Shown here: piece by piece, positions 52,455 to 64,000 of the stretch
Layout: every line of letters begins with the position of its first letter
How positions within the stretch are numbered: position 1 is the first letter of the stretch
Assembly (NCBI GenBank): GCA_016618085.1
Contig: JABLTG010000045.1
Span: 1 to 64,000 of the forward strand
Origin: Neovahlkampfia damariscottae
Taxonomy: Eukaryota > Heterolobosea > Selenaionea > Neovahlkampfiida > Neovahlkampfiidae
Reading direction: 5' to 3'
DNA length: 64,000 nucleotides
Program-made: the position numbers and the translations under genes
The notes under the pieces: generated by a model
Databases searched by the model: none
What the model was told of the DNA's origin: nothing
The model's input: only the letters and a program-made list of their open reading frames with translations

Positions 52455-53883
52455 ACTTGAAATACTTTTCCTTTTATTTATTGAAATACTTTTTCTTTTA
52501 TTGTGCATTAATTTATTTCCAATTTCAATTCCAACATCAATTGAAACTGATCTTCTTTTTGATCGTTTTTCTTCCATTGTCAATTTTCGATCATCATCAT
52601 CCAATGTTTCATTCATTATATTCTTTTCAAATTGAAAGTTCACTGTTTCATGGATATTAGCAATTTTTGATCCTGCTACTTCTAATTGATTCATCCAATT
52701 CGTTACATCATTGTAATCAGATCCTTGAAGGTAAAAAATTCTTGATTTTGTAAAAATTTTAAAACAATCTTCCAACTCTTTTTCTTTATTTTCGCATCTT
52801 TGAACAATTGATGATTGTAAATCAATAAAACCTTTTTGAGTTTCGTTTTTATAATATTTCATGATGCCATTACCATACAAAATGAAAAATCTTGTTTGAA
52901 ATATACCAGTTGATGGTGATTCTTTGTTCAAATTTCCTTCTTTTAGAATTCCTTTTTTTATTAGAATTTTATTTTTGGCGCCAAACCTGATTTTTTATCT
53001 TTCTTTAAAATAGCTCCTCCTTTTGATACTAATAAATCAATCCATTCTCCAACTTCTTCATTATCTGATTTTGGAAAATACAAACAATAAGTTCTCCAAA
53101 TCAATTCAATGAATATTTTTTTATCTTCTCTCCAAACATAACTATTTTCAACAGAAAGAAAACCTTTGATATTTGGATTTGAATCATCTAAAAAATATCT
53201 TAATTCTTTGTTGTCATTTAAAATGAAGTATCTTTCATTCCAAGAAGTTTGATGATTATCTTTCAATAAATTCCCCTGTTTTATAATACGATACCCACCA
53301 CTGAATTTTAAATGATTTTCTTTTGTTGTTAATTTATTGGATAAATGATTTCCAATAGCAATTAGATTTAAAATTCCATTCGACGAAGCAGTCTCTTTTT
53401 TTGTACAAAATGATTTTATCTTTTCTTTCTCTGTCAAGTGTTTCAAAGGATCTGGACTCATAGCTTTTGACCATTTTTTAAATTCTTCAACACTTTTGAA
53501 TTCAAACCATATCTCTTTTCCTTTTTCGTTTTTTTGTAAATATTAAGCAGTTTTTACCTTCAGATTTTATATTTATAACTGAATTTTTTGGATCAGTTGT
53601 TATCATTGAATATTCAAGTATTATATTTTCTTTCACATGAGATTCAAATGTTACATCTTCAAAAATGAAAATTTCGAATTTTCTTAAAAGAACAAATTTT
53701 TCAGTTAGTTTTTCTTTGGAAAAAAATTCTGAAATGTTTTCTGAGTTTTTGAAAGCTATTCCTAATTCTCTCAGAGATCCTAAAAAGAATAAATTTGTTT
53801 TATGAAATACGTGTAGTGTTTTCAGTTGTTTCAATTCCTACTTTGACAATAGAACTACAGATAACATCATTCATTCCAGACAT
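52446..53883 (-). CDS. Protein with three PH-like domains
   Basis: Four exons (31-, 43- and 35-nt introns) give 442 residues in exact frame. Domain 1 (residues 30-130) is a PH-like fold: KFVLLRKFEIFIFEDVTFE and WFEFKSVEEFKKWSKAM. Domain 2 (200-300): IIKQGNLLKDN, SWNERYFILNDNKELRYF, EVGEWIDLLVSKG. Domain 3 (315-390): GILKEGNLNK, FQTRFFILYGNGIMKYY, VTNWMNQLEV. A Ser/Lys-rich tail (KRKSISINKRKSISSSK) may be phosphorylated. PH domains bind phosphoinositides, so it likely acts at membranes. The third intron removes an apparent frame break. CCAAT box at 53908-53913. Confidence 0.75.
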
Positions 53884-54040
53884 GTTTGAAAAGTAATCGG
53901 AAAATCAACCAATGAAAAAAAAAAGGTAAAAAAAAAATTTAACAAAAAACAAATGCTCGAGTTTTTGGTAATTTGGAGAAAATAAAAACATCTTTTTAGT
54001 CAAAATTATATTCAGATTTTTTCAAAATTTTTTTATTATT

Positions 54041-54457
54041 TTAAACGATTGAACCAGCGTTTGAAGCAATTCTTGGCCATAAATCTGCACATTCTTTTGC
54101 GATTGGTCCTGAAACAGCTGAACCTTTCATTTCACCTTTTGGATTAACAATAACACCAGCATTATCTTCGAAATAGATAAATCTACCATCTTTTCTTCTC
54201 CATGCTTTTTTTTGACGAATTACAACAGCTGTTAAAACTTTTTTTCTGAGTTCAGGTTTTCCTTTTTTGACTGAAGCCATAATCATGTCACCTACACCAG
54301 CAGCAGGAAGTCTATTCAAACGACCTTGAATATTTTTAACTGCGATAATGTAAAGGTTTTTAGCTCCTGTATTATCTGCACAATTTAATACTGCACTCAT
54401 TGGTAAACCAAGTGTTACTCTAAATTTACCTCCAGCTGAACCTCCTCTTTGTGACAT
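54041..54457 (-). CDS. RPL23: Large ribosomal subunit protein uL14 (L23)
   Basis: Intronless, 138 residues, the length of eukaryotic uL14/RPL23. It contains [52 protein letters not shown] and the end [17 protein letters not shown]. It has both TATA and CCAAT elements, like EF-1 alpha. The only other obvious translation gene in the window is EF-1 alpha. Confidence 0.97.
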   Translation of the reverse strand: MSQRGGSAGGKFRVTLGLPMSAVLNCADNTGAKNLYIIAVKNIQGRLNRLPAAGVGDMIMASVKKGKPELRKKVLTAVVIRQKKAWRRKDGRFIYFEDNAGVIVNPKGEMKGSAVSGPIAKECADLWPRIASNAGSIV

Positions 54458-54494
54458 TTATTCTTTGTGTTTGTTTCTTGAGAAAATGGAACCG

Positions 54495-54540
54495 ACCAAT
54501 GAATTGCAAACAAAAAGATTTTTATACTTGCACCAATCAT
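54495..54540 (-). promoter_or_regulatory. uL14 promoter: two CCAAT boxes and a TATA box
   Basis: On the minus strand TGATTGGT (54540-54533) is followed by TATAAAAA (54526-54519) and CATTGGT (54501-54495), then about 37 bp to the ATG. Together with EF-1 alpha this is the only clear TATA promoter found. Confidence 0.6.
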
Positions 54541-54676
54541 GAAACAAAAAAGTTCAACCAAAATCGAAATTGGAAAGAAGGAAAAGAATGAGTAAAAAAT
54601 GAAAACCAATATATCCACAACAATATTTAATGGTATAAATTCATATGAAAATTAAAAAATTATTTTTAAATTTTCT

Positions 54677-55291
54677 TTAATTCAATCTTGTTTGATCATC
54701 CAAACATGTTCTTGCCAGTTTTTCGGAATCTTCAAAATTTAATTCTTTTTTATAATTATTTTTCCAACATATATTAAAAATTTCATTTGAATGACCAGAA
54801 TTCTTCAGCATACAACTCACTAATCTCCTTTGTTGTTCATTACAAAGTTGTGTTAATTTTTTATCTTTTGACCTGCAAAATAATAAGAATTAAAAAATAA
54901 AAAAACGAAACCATGATTTTCTATGACATGAATTTAACAAATAATCTGATGAATAACATGATTTCCTTTGAAATACGAGTGTGTTTGGGTTTTTCAAATC
55001 TACATCCTCGTCTACCCAAATTTTCTTGAAATTTTGTTTTATTTTTTCTTTTAAATTTTTATATTCTTTGTAATCTAAATATTTTGGTTCTTCTGTTCCT
55101 TCTCCAAAGTCTGTTTGGATTGATAAATTTAAAGCAAAATTGAATGCGCAAGTTAAGAATGGGTTTGATTCTGATTCACATTCTTCATATGAACCCTTTT
55201 TTTGTACGCAATTCATCAAGTAAATTTTTTCATGAAGACAGCTTCTTTCTATTTGTTTGCCAATTTCTTCAGGTTTATTATTATTGGTCAT
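54677..55291 (-). CDS. Protein with four CX9C motifs (CHCH-type, mitochondrial IMS)
   Basis: Two exons (39-nt intron) give 191 residues. Four CX9C motifs are visible: CLHEKIYLMNC, CESESNPFLTC, CYSSDYLLNSC and CNEQQRRLVSC, with extra Cys afterwards. Each pair makes a helical hairpin held by two disulphides, imported by Mia40 into the mitochondrial intermembrane space. Two CHCH units in one protein are less common than one; the family is not clear (assembly factors such as COX or complex I subunits are candidates). The choice of donor (GTTTCG) and acceptor keeps the last pair in frame. It starts 15 bp from a divergent ATG. Confidence 0.65.
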
Positions 55292-55306
55292 TAATTTTCC
55301 GATCCA

Positions 55307-55884
55307 ATGAACGGTGAGACTAAAAACAACGACAAAAGTTTCGTTGGATATGAAGGTTTAATTAAAGCTCAAAAACAAACATTAATAAAATTTGAAAAAT
55401 GGGCAGAAGAAAGAAACTGGAAAGAATTTGGACCAAAAAATCAGTAAAAACTTTCAACTAAAACAAAACAGCTTTGATTGGTAAATAGACCAACAAAAAA
55501 TTAAATAATAGGTGGATGTTTCCAATAAAAGAAGATTCGGGATATGGTTTTAAATATTCAATTTTTGAAGATGACGTTAAAGAGTTAAAGAAAACTGAGT
55601 TTTTAAAAAATTATTTGTCTGGTGTGAAATTGATAACCATGTCTTGGGGTTGGGATATTGAAAAATCAAAAATGATTGAAAATCGAGATAAATCACAAAA
55701 ATATAATAATTATGATATTCGTTTGAGAAAAATAGGTCAATCTTTGAAATTATTTGAACAAAATGATTATTTCAATTCATTGGATAAATTTGTAAAATAT
55801 TTAGATTCTCAAAATGTTCAATTTACAACAGCAACGATGAAAAGATATTCATTCCTTTCTGTTTGGCCATTTTCCACAAAATAA
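55307..55884 (+). CDS. OGFR (opioid growth factor receptor)-like conserved-region protein
   Basis: Two exons (68-nt intron, 55444-55511, the longest good one here) give 169 residues. The join gives NQWMFPIKEDSGYG, which resembles the conserved IQWLFP block of OGFR-type proteins, followed by DVKELKKTEFLKNYLSGVKL and RKIGQSLKLFEQNDYFNSLD, as in the OGFR N-terminal domain. Function in protists unknown. Its ATG overlaps a CCAATG, and its own CCAAT box may be the ATTGGT inside the first codons of the divergent CX9C gene. The intron also contains a TGATTGGT, so an internal start at 55516 is an alternative. Confidence 0.55.
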
Positions 55885-55944
55885 ACAATTTTCCTCAAGA
55901 AGGGAATATTAATCCAATCATTTCACAACAATTTGAAATTTTAT

Positions 55945-57775
55945 TTAAATTCTCAAAACTTCAACTTTTGGATTTAATTTTCCTGATTGTATTTTAATTT
56001 TTGAATAACTACCATAATCATGACCACTAATTCTCTTTGGATTAATTACTATTACACCATTAACTTCTTTGATGAACTGTTGTAAATCTGATGGTAATAT
56101 TAAAATTGAAGGTAATTCTTTGTTTTCAAAAGTCAATTTTTCAATGAAATCAAAATCTATTGGTGCATTTGGTGTTGTTGAAAATGATGGAATAAAAGAA
56201 TTTTGTAAAAATAAATGTTGAATCAAACGATCCATTCTTGAGTCACTTAAACCAATTTGATTTGATTTTGTAATTGTAGATTCAATTAAATGACCTCCTA
56301 AATGTTTCAAAATATCAAATGAACAAACACCAATAGAAACTTCATTTGCTTCAAAAACAGAAGGATTTGAATAACTTTGAATCTGAAGAAATTACAGGTT
56401 AGATATTGAATATTATATCCTTACATTCTTTTCCTTTTTGATTTCTAAAGATGGTTGTGGAAGTACATAGTGATGTTCAATATCATCCAAAGATGGAATC
56501 ATAACAATTTGAATGGAATTTGAAATTTGTAAAACTTTTTCATGAACAAAATTGTAAATATCATCATATGATTGATCAATTTTATCACTTGATATTACTT
56601 CATTCTTTGAAGAAACAAAAGGACCAATCTAAAGAATTTTCATGTTAAAAAAGTTGATCTTTACCAAAATGACTAAATTAGGTTTTTCTTTTTCAATTTG
56701 AGTGATCAATTCAAGTAAAGGATCATAATTTAAATCTTGATGATGTGTAAAAGGACCAGTAGCAACAAAAATTTCAATTGATGTTTTGATTGTTGGAGTT
56801 TTGACTGATTTTGATTTTCCAATGAATAATTCAGTAACATGAATAGTACTTCCATTACTATTACCTTTAACAGCAATCATCTAAGAATTTCATTTTAGAA
56901 AAAACAAATTTTATACTTGTCCAGGGAAGAGAGAAAAAGTTGAAGTTTTTTCAAGATCTAATTTGACAACTGTTGGATTTGAATCTTGACCCATTCCTTC
57001 AAACATAACACTCTAAAACATAATTGATTAATATATTAAAAGAATTTACATTTTTGTTTAATCTATCAACTCCTGTAACACTTTCACATAAAATTCGACC
57101 AAAAAAAAAAGAATCTGCACTGACTGAATCAATTGGAGTATAATCACCTAATTTAAAATCTTGTGAAAGTTTCTTTCCAAATTTTGTAAAATAATCAAAA
57201 AGTTCTTGATTGTTTAGTTTTAATTTTTTTTTTACCTTCAGAATTTCTTGACAACTTATTGTTCATATATTTAAATTGATTGTCAATTCCTTGAGTTAAT
57301 TTGAGATTAATTTTGGTTGTTGATGGTTTGAATTTAATTGATTCATTAAATTTTACAAGGATTTCACCTGGTTTGTTTCTTTCTTTGAATTGACTATGTG
57401 AAGTTGGTGTTTGAACTGGTTCTTTTTTTAGTGATATTGCTTTCTTTTCATTGCTTAAACTTTGTTTTCAGTTTTATTTGTGGCTAACCTTTTTATATTT
57501 TCTTTGTTGTAGACTTTACGTTTTTTTGCAGATTTTTGGCCTTGACCATTGAATTTATTTTTTTTTATTAAACTTTCTTTGATTGTTTTCAAGTTATCTG
57601 AGGTAAGTTTTGAGATATCTTTTTTGTTATTGACTGAAAAGGTTTCAATATGAATTGACAATTCTTCTGGTGTGATTTCACATAAATTACATATTTCTGA
57701 ACAGATTTGTAAGAGTTCATCTCGAAGTGGAATGTTATTCTTTTTAAAAGAAGCCTTCAGTTGTGTTGTGCTCAT
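55945..57775 (-). CDS. POLA2: DNA polymerase alpha subunit B
   Basis: About seven exons, about 540 residues. The N-terminal domain (LKASFKKNNIPLRDELLQIC, LCEITPEELSIHIETF) precedes an OB domain (DSFFFGRILCESV) and the inactive phosphodiesterase-like domain (EIFVATGPFTHHQDLNYDPL, LLELITQIEKEKPNLVIL, VMIPSLDDIEHHYVLPQPSL). It links the primase and catalytic subunits of the polymerase alpha complex at replication start. The first junction (57444-57460) requires removal of only 17 nt (GTTTAAG..GAAAAG) to keep the frame, or reflects a one-base error. All other introns are 31-42 nt. CCAAT boxes at 57803-57810 and 57818-57823. Confidence 0.85.
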
Positions 57776-57894
57776 TTACGCGAAAAAACAATTGATGTTT
57801 CTAATTGGTTCAAAAACACCAATAAAAATCAAACCGTTAAGACTAAATTTTTTAAAACATGAAAACTAATTTTTTATTTAAAAACTTTTTGAAT

Positions 57895-60800
57895 TTATTC
57901 GTTAGGAGATTTTTGACCACTAATACAACTTTTACCAACATTTTCAAAAAGTTTTTCAATTTCAGGAGCACATTTAATGAATTCTTTGTTCCAGAAATTG
58001 TAACGTGGGTTTTTGACAAGCTCTATAAATGTGATGAGAAGCCCCCAAGGATGAGGGCGGTTTACGATGAGTCTTTCTAATAATACCCTGGTGATTTGTT
58101 CTTGAACAATTTCAGCATCTTTTGGATGCTTAACTTCAGCAAATAAGTAAAGTAAAATGCATGAGAAATAATGTGTGTGATTATTTGGATATCTCAATTG
58201 ATTAGCAAGTGCATTTACAAGTAAATATCTACCTTCTGTATCAAAATCTCTTATTAAAATTGAAAAGATATCCATTGCTGAACTATTAAAAATGGATGCA
58301 TTTCTTTGTTGTAATTGTGAAATTCCTTTAACACCAACATATAAAACCAATGAATTAATCAATGGAACATCATATTTTGTACTTTTATCTTGTGAAAGAA
58401 GTCCATTTTTTAATTCTTGTAACCATTGTGAATTTGATCTATTTTTCAAGTAATCATCCAAACCATCTTTTAATTTTGATTTTTCAACTGCTTCTGAAAA
58501 GTTTGATGAAATATTTGGTGATTGACTAATTTCTGGAAGTCTATCAACTTTTAAGTTTGGTATAAATGGATCAGGTAATTTCATGTGTCTTGGAAATGCT
58601 GATAAAATTAAATTTCTCATTTGAACACATGAAGATGGAATTACATTACATAAACTAAAATGATATTTGCATAAAAATTCTGAAAAGTCATGTAATAAAA
58701 CCAATAAGATTTTGAGAGTTCCTCTGTATAATAAACTAACAGCATCATTTAATTCTGCTTTTGAAAGGTGTGGTTCTAAGAAAATGAATAATGATTGTAA
58801 TAATTTGTGGAATAATGCTTCGCCTTTTGTATTTTTGGAAAATAATAATTTTGGCATAAACATTCTGTGTGATACTAATTCAATCCATGAAAAACTGAAA
58901 CCAGGGAGTTGTTGTGGAGATAATTGTTGCAACATTGATCCAAATCCCAATAATAATGGAAATCTTCCATCTGATGTTTCAAATTCATTAATATCAATGA
59001 GAAGATTTGATAAAAATCTGAAATAAGGTCTTTGATTGAATTCTTCTTTTTGATGATCAGATTGAATTAATTTTGCTGAAATTGCAAGAATTTTACCAAA
59101 CAAATTGATTTTGTTCTTTGAATCAGCAAATTTAAGAATTAATGTGACAAGTTCTGAGAATGAATCAATTCTTTTGAATAAAACTTCTCTTGATTGTCTT
59201 TGTTCTGTATTATTTTTTACAATAGTCTTCGGTGTTTGTAAGAAACTTTCAATGCTGAATTCTAATAAAACTTGACACAAAATTTCAAAATCTGCGTCTG
59301 TTCTTAAAACTGATTGTTGTAATTGTTGAATAAATTTAATTCTTTTTTCTTCAGCATTTGGAAGTAAAGGTTGAATATTGCACCATTCAACAAATTGACT
59401 TTTGATCATCATTGTAATTTGGTCATCTTGTTTATTTTTGATATTTTCAACATTTGGGAATAATTTGACAATATTTGGATCAATTTTAACAAGTGATTCA
59501 ATTGTTCTTCTGATACTTGACATTGGAAGAAATCCTTGATCAATACAACAAATTTTGAAAATGGTATAAGCAAAAGGAAGTGCAATTTGATTTCCACTTT
59601 CAAGAATTAATTTTGATAAATGGGCATCAAATTCAAGAACATTGAATAAGTCTGTTCTTAACATTTCAACAACAATTTCTTTGTTGAATTTCTTTTCAGT
59701 TTCCATTGTTTCCCAAATTTGAGTGAGTTTATCAAGAACTTGTTTTGTGTGAATACTTTTAGCACATTTTAAAATTAAAAGTGAAACTTCAGCACTTAAA
59801 CGACTCTTATAATCAAATAATTGTTGAATATATTTTTGACCAACAAAGAGAGCATTTTCAACATTATTAATTAATGGTTGTAAATTTCCAATAATGATCA
59901 TCAATTTCTTTTTAAGATTATCTGAATGTAATAATGATGAAACTTGTTGAAGTTGTGCTTCTGCTTGTAATTCATCAATTGCAGCAAAAACTCTTTCAAC
60001 TTCAAATTTATCTAAGTTGGATTTTGGAGGTGAAATCAATTTTGAAAAATCTTCATAAATTTGAATATGAGTTGGATTTAATCCTTGAACAGGAATTAAT
60101 TCAATTGGAATATTGTAATTTCTAATATAGTGAGGTGCTTGCATACGATGATTTTTCTTTTTGTTTTCAATTTCTGCACTAAATGTTTCATTGATATCAA
60201 CTAACGCTCTTTCTGATGCTGTTTTTTCAACAAATCCACATGCCATATCTAAATTTTCTGTACTGATTTGATCAACAATTTTTTCAAGATCAGAATTGAG
60301 AGCATCATCTGCACCAATAATTACGTTTTGTAACAATGATAATAATCTTGATTCAATACTGAATCTTAAAGGATCTTTGCAAGTCACCATTGCCAAATTT
60401 GATGATAAATTTTTAACCATATTGTTGATCACTCTTTTCATATTGCTGTCATCACTTTCAAGTGAAAAATCTTTTGATATTAATTCAACAGTTGTTCTAC
60501 ATGCAATTGTAACTGATCTTTTAACAACAGGTGCAATAATTTCTCTAACAGCTCTATCAATAGCAACAGCAACAAGTATTTTTAGTTGTGGATGAGCTTT
60601 AAAAAGTGAAATTGTTTCATTGATAACAATCATATTCATAAGATCTGGAATCGCAAGTTGTGGTGTTGGAATTTCTTTAATTTGAATATTATGATGTTGT
60701 TGTTGTTGTGATTGATTGAATGACTTACTTTGAGATTGAATTGGTTTTTCAACAAAATCTGGACTCGGTACAAGTTTAATAACTTTATCTTTCAATTGAT

Positions 60801-63800
60801 TTTTTGTTTCAACTTCATTGATTTCTAATTTTAATTTTTTGCAAAGCATTTCAACTTCAAATTTTAAATTTAATTTTAATTTTTGAATATGATGAATTTC
60901 AACTAAAAGACTAACGATACCCATAATCCATGGATTGGGTGGTTTAATTACTTTTGAAATAGCACAACTGTTAAGAATTTTAACAATAAATGGAATAACA
61001 GCAATCATTTTTCCACTTTCATAAGCATCAAAAACTAATTCTTTTAAATCTAAATCTTTTTTTAAAATTGGTTTGCTCATTGCAATTGTTAATGATCCTA
61101 ACCAACTTCCCAAATTTTTGAGTAAAGATCTTTCTGAATCTGATGTTCCTGATGTAATTCTATCACTGCCTAATAACTTTTTGATATTTCCATAAGTTTC
61201 TTTAAAGACTAACTTTTCCAATGTTTGATTTTTTAATTGTTCCAAAAATTGTTTATAAACATGATGGAAATTTGGTTCTAAACTAACTCTGTTGACAACA
61301 ATATATGATGCTAAATATCCATAATAGTCAGGTGATAAATATTTTTGAAGTTCTGCACATTTGTCATTAATATTATTTGTTGACAAATTATTAACAATAA
61401 AATGTAATTTGTCTGCTGTCTTTTCATCTGGGACAATAACTGTATCTTGCTTTTCACTGGATTGTAATGTACTGATATCCATTGTGAAACTGAAACTATT
61501 AGAATCACCCCATTCAGATTCAAATTGATTTCCTAAATTTGATCCAGATTTCTTTTTTGTTGGAGTTTTGACATTTGCTGCATTAATGTTTCTCACATTT
61601 GATTCCAATTGCACTCCTTTTTCAAGTTGTTGTTTCTTGATATTTGCTTCAGAAGGAGCTTCTGATCCTGAGCCAAGTTTTTCAGGTGTTTTTGGCATGA
61701 AAGGGTCATTAGATGTTGAAACTTGAGAGTTATTTCCGGCCTCGATATAGTAACTGAGATCAGGAATATCATTGAAAATATGTGGTAATTTTTCTAAGTG
61801 AGCACAAAATTGAGGCCATTCTTGGAGTTTTGTTTTAAATTCATTCAATGACAATAAACCAAATTGATACATTCTTGCATTTGATGGATTTGTTAAAGCT
61901 TGAAGAACATAAATTAATCCAAACCTTAAAGTTTTTGCAACAATAAGTCCATTTTTAATGATACTACCAAATAGTTTTGCGACAATTTGAAGTTCTGTTG
62001 GTGGATATTGTTCAAAAAATCTATACTCATCAAATAAATTGTGAATCATGCAACTATACAATTGTCTATCTCTTGGTTTTTTGGAATTCTTTAAATTTGT
62101 CATGTCATAAATTGCTTTGTCAATTGAAATGACTTTGTTGAAAACATTTTCAAAGAAATTACTCGCTTCTTTTTCAATATCTTCGGGAATTTGATAATCA
62201 GGTGTTGAAATATCACTTGTGATTTTTGGATCAGCATTTTTTAAAATTCTTTGAATTTCAGCTCCTAATTCTGGATTGATGTTCTTTTTTGAAGTAGCAT
62301 ATTGTTGGAGACATTTTAAAAATGTAATTGTAACATCTTGTGATAATGAAAATTGGTCTTGTTGTCCTCTTCTTTCTGATAAAAAGATAACCATTTCTTG
62401 AACGAAAACATCTTGATGTTTTGCCATAACTGATTTAAGCCAGTGATATAAATTGATGTGGTCTCTTTTTGATGCTAAAATGGCCAAGTTGATGGCAAAT
62501 TTGAATTGTTTTGTTTCAAGTATTGCTGCAATACATTTTAAGTTTTGTCCAATGTCCAAAATTGTTGTAATAGTTTGTGGGTTTTTAAGATAAGTTTCAG
62601 CTAATAAAGCAACAAAAAGTTGTTGGTTTACTGTCATCAATTGTTCTAAAACCATATATGATGTTTTATGTGATTTGATAAATGATGGAAAAATGGACCA
62701 TAATAATTCTGTTTGAAGTGGTTGATTTTGTGTTTGTGATTGAGCAATAACAATTAACATTTGTTCTGGATTTTGTTTCATTGGAAGATCAAATATTTTT
62801 TTAACTTTTTTAACATTATCTGTATCTCCTAAATTTAAAAGTGTTTCAACTAAATCTAATGAATTCCAAGTTGGATTTGGTTTTTTTGTAAAAAAGTCAG
62901 TATTGATCTTTCTTGTGGTTAAACTAAAGTTTACAACATCTGGTGGTGCATCTACAGCCATTGAAATAATTGAAAGTTGTCCTTTTTTATTCTTCCAGAT
63001 TGGTCCAACAATACAATCAACAGGAAATGACTTTTCTTCAAGTTTTTTGTAAAAAATGTTCAACAATGCGAATCCTTTTTGGTCTTTGAGCTTAAAATCA
63101 GGATAATCCAATTGAACAATAACGTTTCTCCAAACTACATTAAAAAACTAAAAATGAATAAATAAAAAAAGAAACTTACTTTCTTTTTTAAGTAGGAAAT
63201 CATGTTTTCAAGATTCCAAGTGGTCATTTTAGAATCTTTTTTATGATGATCCATGATTGAAGAAGCAATAACATTTTTTGAGTTTGAACTTGAGTCTAGT
63301 CCTGAATGTGTTGTGATAATCATACCAATTGTTTGAGCAAGATCTGATTCTGTGATGTTATCAAACTTTGAAAAAATTTCTGTGATTATTTCTACTGAAG
63401 AAGTTGCGGTATATCCAATTTCTCTAAATACACCGCTTAAATTGCTTGGAGTGAAATTTTTTTCATAGTTTCTGTTGAAAATGAATTAAAAAAAAAAAAA
63501 AAACGTTGAGTCATCATTGAATTCTGGGAAAAGTTGAGAATTAACAACATTTGATCTGTTTTTAAAAGCTTTAACAATGTCTCCTTTTTCACTTGAAAAC
63601 TCTGAAACTGAGGAAACAAATAAAAGGAAATGATGAACCACGTTATCAGCAAGTGTAGTAGGCCCTTGTTCTAAGATTTCTGGCAGCTTTGTTTTGAGGA
63701 ATATAACACCTTGATTTAAAGTTAGAGACACATTTTTAGAACTTACCTTCTTCTTGACTTTTTTGATTCATACTTTGACTTAAACCAAGTCCAATTAAAA

Positions 63801-64000
63801 CTTGTTGAGAAAGTGGTAAGCCTAACACCTTTGAAATTTGAGAAACAAATTCTCCTTTTGCCTTGTTTATGCCTTCTAAAACTTCTATGATAAAAGAAAC
63901 AAAATTGCTGCTTGTTGATAATTGAATGAAGTTCTGAGTTAGAAGTTGAACTTTAAGGTCTTTGTTTGAAATATTTTGAAAATTAATATCTGTTAATAAT
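57895..64000 (-). CDS. CCR4-NOT complex scaffold NOT1, N-terminus beyond the window
   Basis: The gene fills the right end of the window and continues past it. A large last exon (57895 to about 63145) and three smaller ones with introns of 30-40 nt give at least 1,930 residues. Recognisable parts: CAF1-binding MIF4G (about 61440-60860: HFIVNNLSTNNINDKCAEL, SLEPNFHHVYKQFLEQL, LKLNLKFEVEMLCKKL), the CNOT9-binding DUF3819 (about 60640-60300: LLVAVAID-type IDRAVREIIAPVVKRSV) and the C-terminal NOT1 domain (to 57895: LLVNALANQLRYPNNHTHYF, RLIVNRPHPWGLLITFIELV). NOT1 holds the deadenylase and NOT2/3 modules and controls mRNA decay. The 120-bp spacer to POLA2 contains the latter's promoter. Confidence 0.95.

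Noticed and set aside
52930-52980. Stop codon splitting the PH-domain gene in two
   Set aside because: A 35-nt intron beginning GTTTGG removes it and joins domains 2 and 3 in frame.
60690-60715. CAA/Gln-type short repeat in NOT1
   Set aside because: A short Gln/His-rich linker (QQQQHH) between NOT1 domains; such low-complexity linkers are ordinary.

Overview
This window is nuclear DNA of a very compact, AT-rich unicellular eukaryote. Genes alternate strand, lie tens of bases apart and are cut by tiny GT..AG introns, mostly 27-46 nt. Many split genes become clean reading frames of exact codon length once these introns are removed, for example the E2 enzyme, CSN2, TRAF, PARG and RGS genes. TAA, TAG and TGA all act as stops. 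The gene set (CCR4-NOT scaffold, Pol alpha B subunit, CSN2, ATG11/FIP200-like scaffold, TRPML channel, RhoGAP-DEP and RGS proteins, mitochondrial-type FtsZ, PPR proteins) fits a free-living amoeboid or flagellate protist of the Amoebozoa, Heterolobosea or malawimonad grade. I cannot name the species.

Layout. 1-4262 is a virus-like island with a Polinton-type integrase that continues beyond the left edge, followed by a broken ATPase-like gene and a WWE-domain remnant (to about 4840). 4847-24355 is dense host sequence: a short-chain dehydrogenase, a Cys-rich surface protein, a tandem array of three RhoGAP-DEP genes (one decayed), a RING/TRAF protein, an EEP phosphatase, EF-1 alpha, an EXPERA protein, a UBE2D-type E2, a kinase-ZZ-Sel1 fusion and a mucolipin-type channel. 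24360-29300 is a second accessory region: an alanyl-tRNA synthetase fragment, an FNIP-repeat remnant, small virus-type ORFs, a broken fibre-like gene and a 130-bp tandem repeat. 30009-64000 is host sequence again: ATG11-like, double RGS, RTF2, XRCC2-like, MAPEG, two PPR proteins, Kelch, CSN2, a GOST/TMEM87 protein, FtsZ, ABHD11-like hydrolase, a PARG-type macrodomain protein, a PH protein, uL14, a CX9C protein, an OGFR-like protein, POLA2 and the C-terminal two thirds or more of NOT1.

Two cross-cutting signals stand out. First, almost every host start codon has a CCAAT box (ACCAATCA/TGATTGGT, either orientation) within about 5-50 bp, often shared by a divergent gene pair whose start codons are only 15-75 bp apart. 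Second, the two virus-like islands share a different A/T-rich motif 31-34 bp upstream of three ORFs, while two other island ORFs (integrase and fibre) carry the host-like CCAAT box. The islands also share a short peptide motif (IGxTPVK), so they probably descend from one family of viruses.
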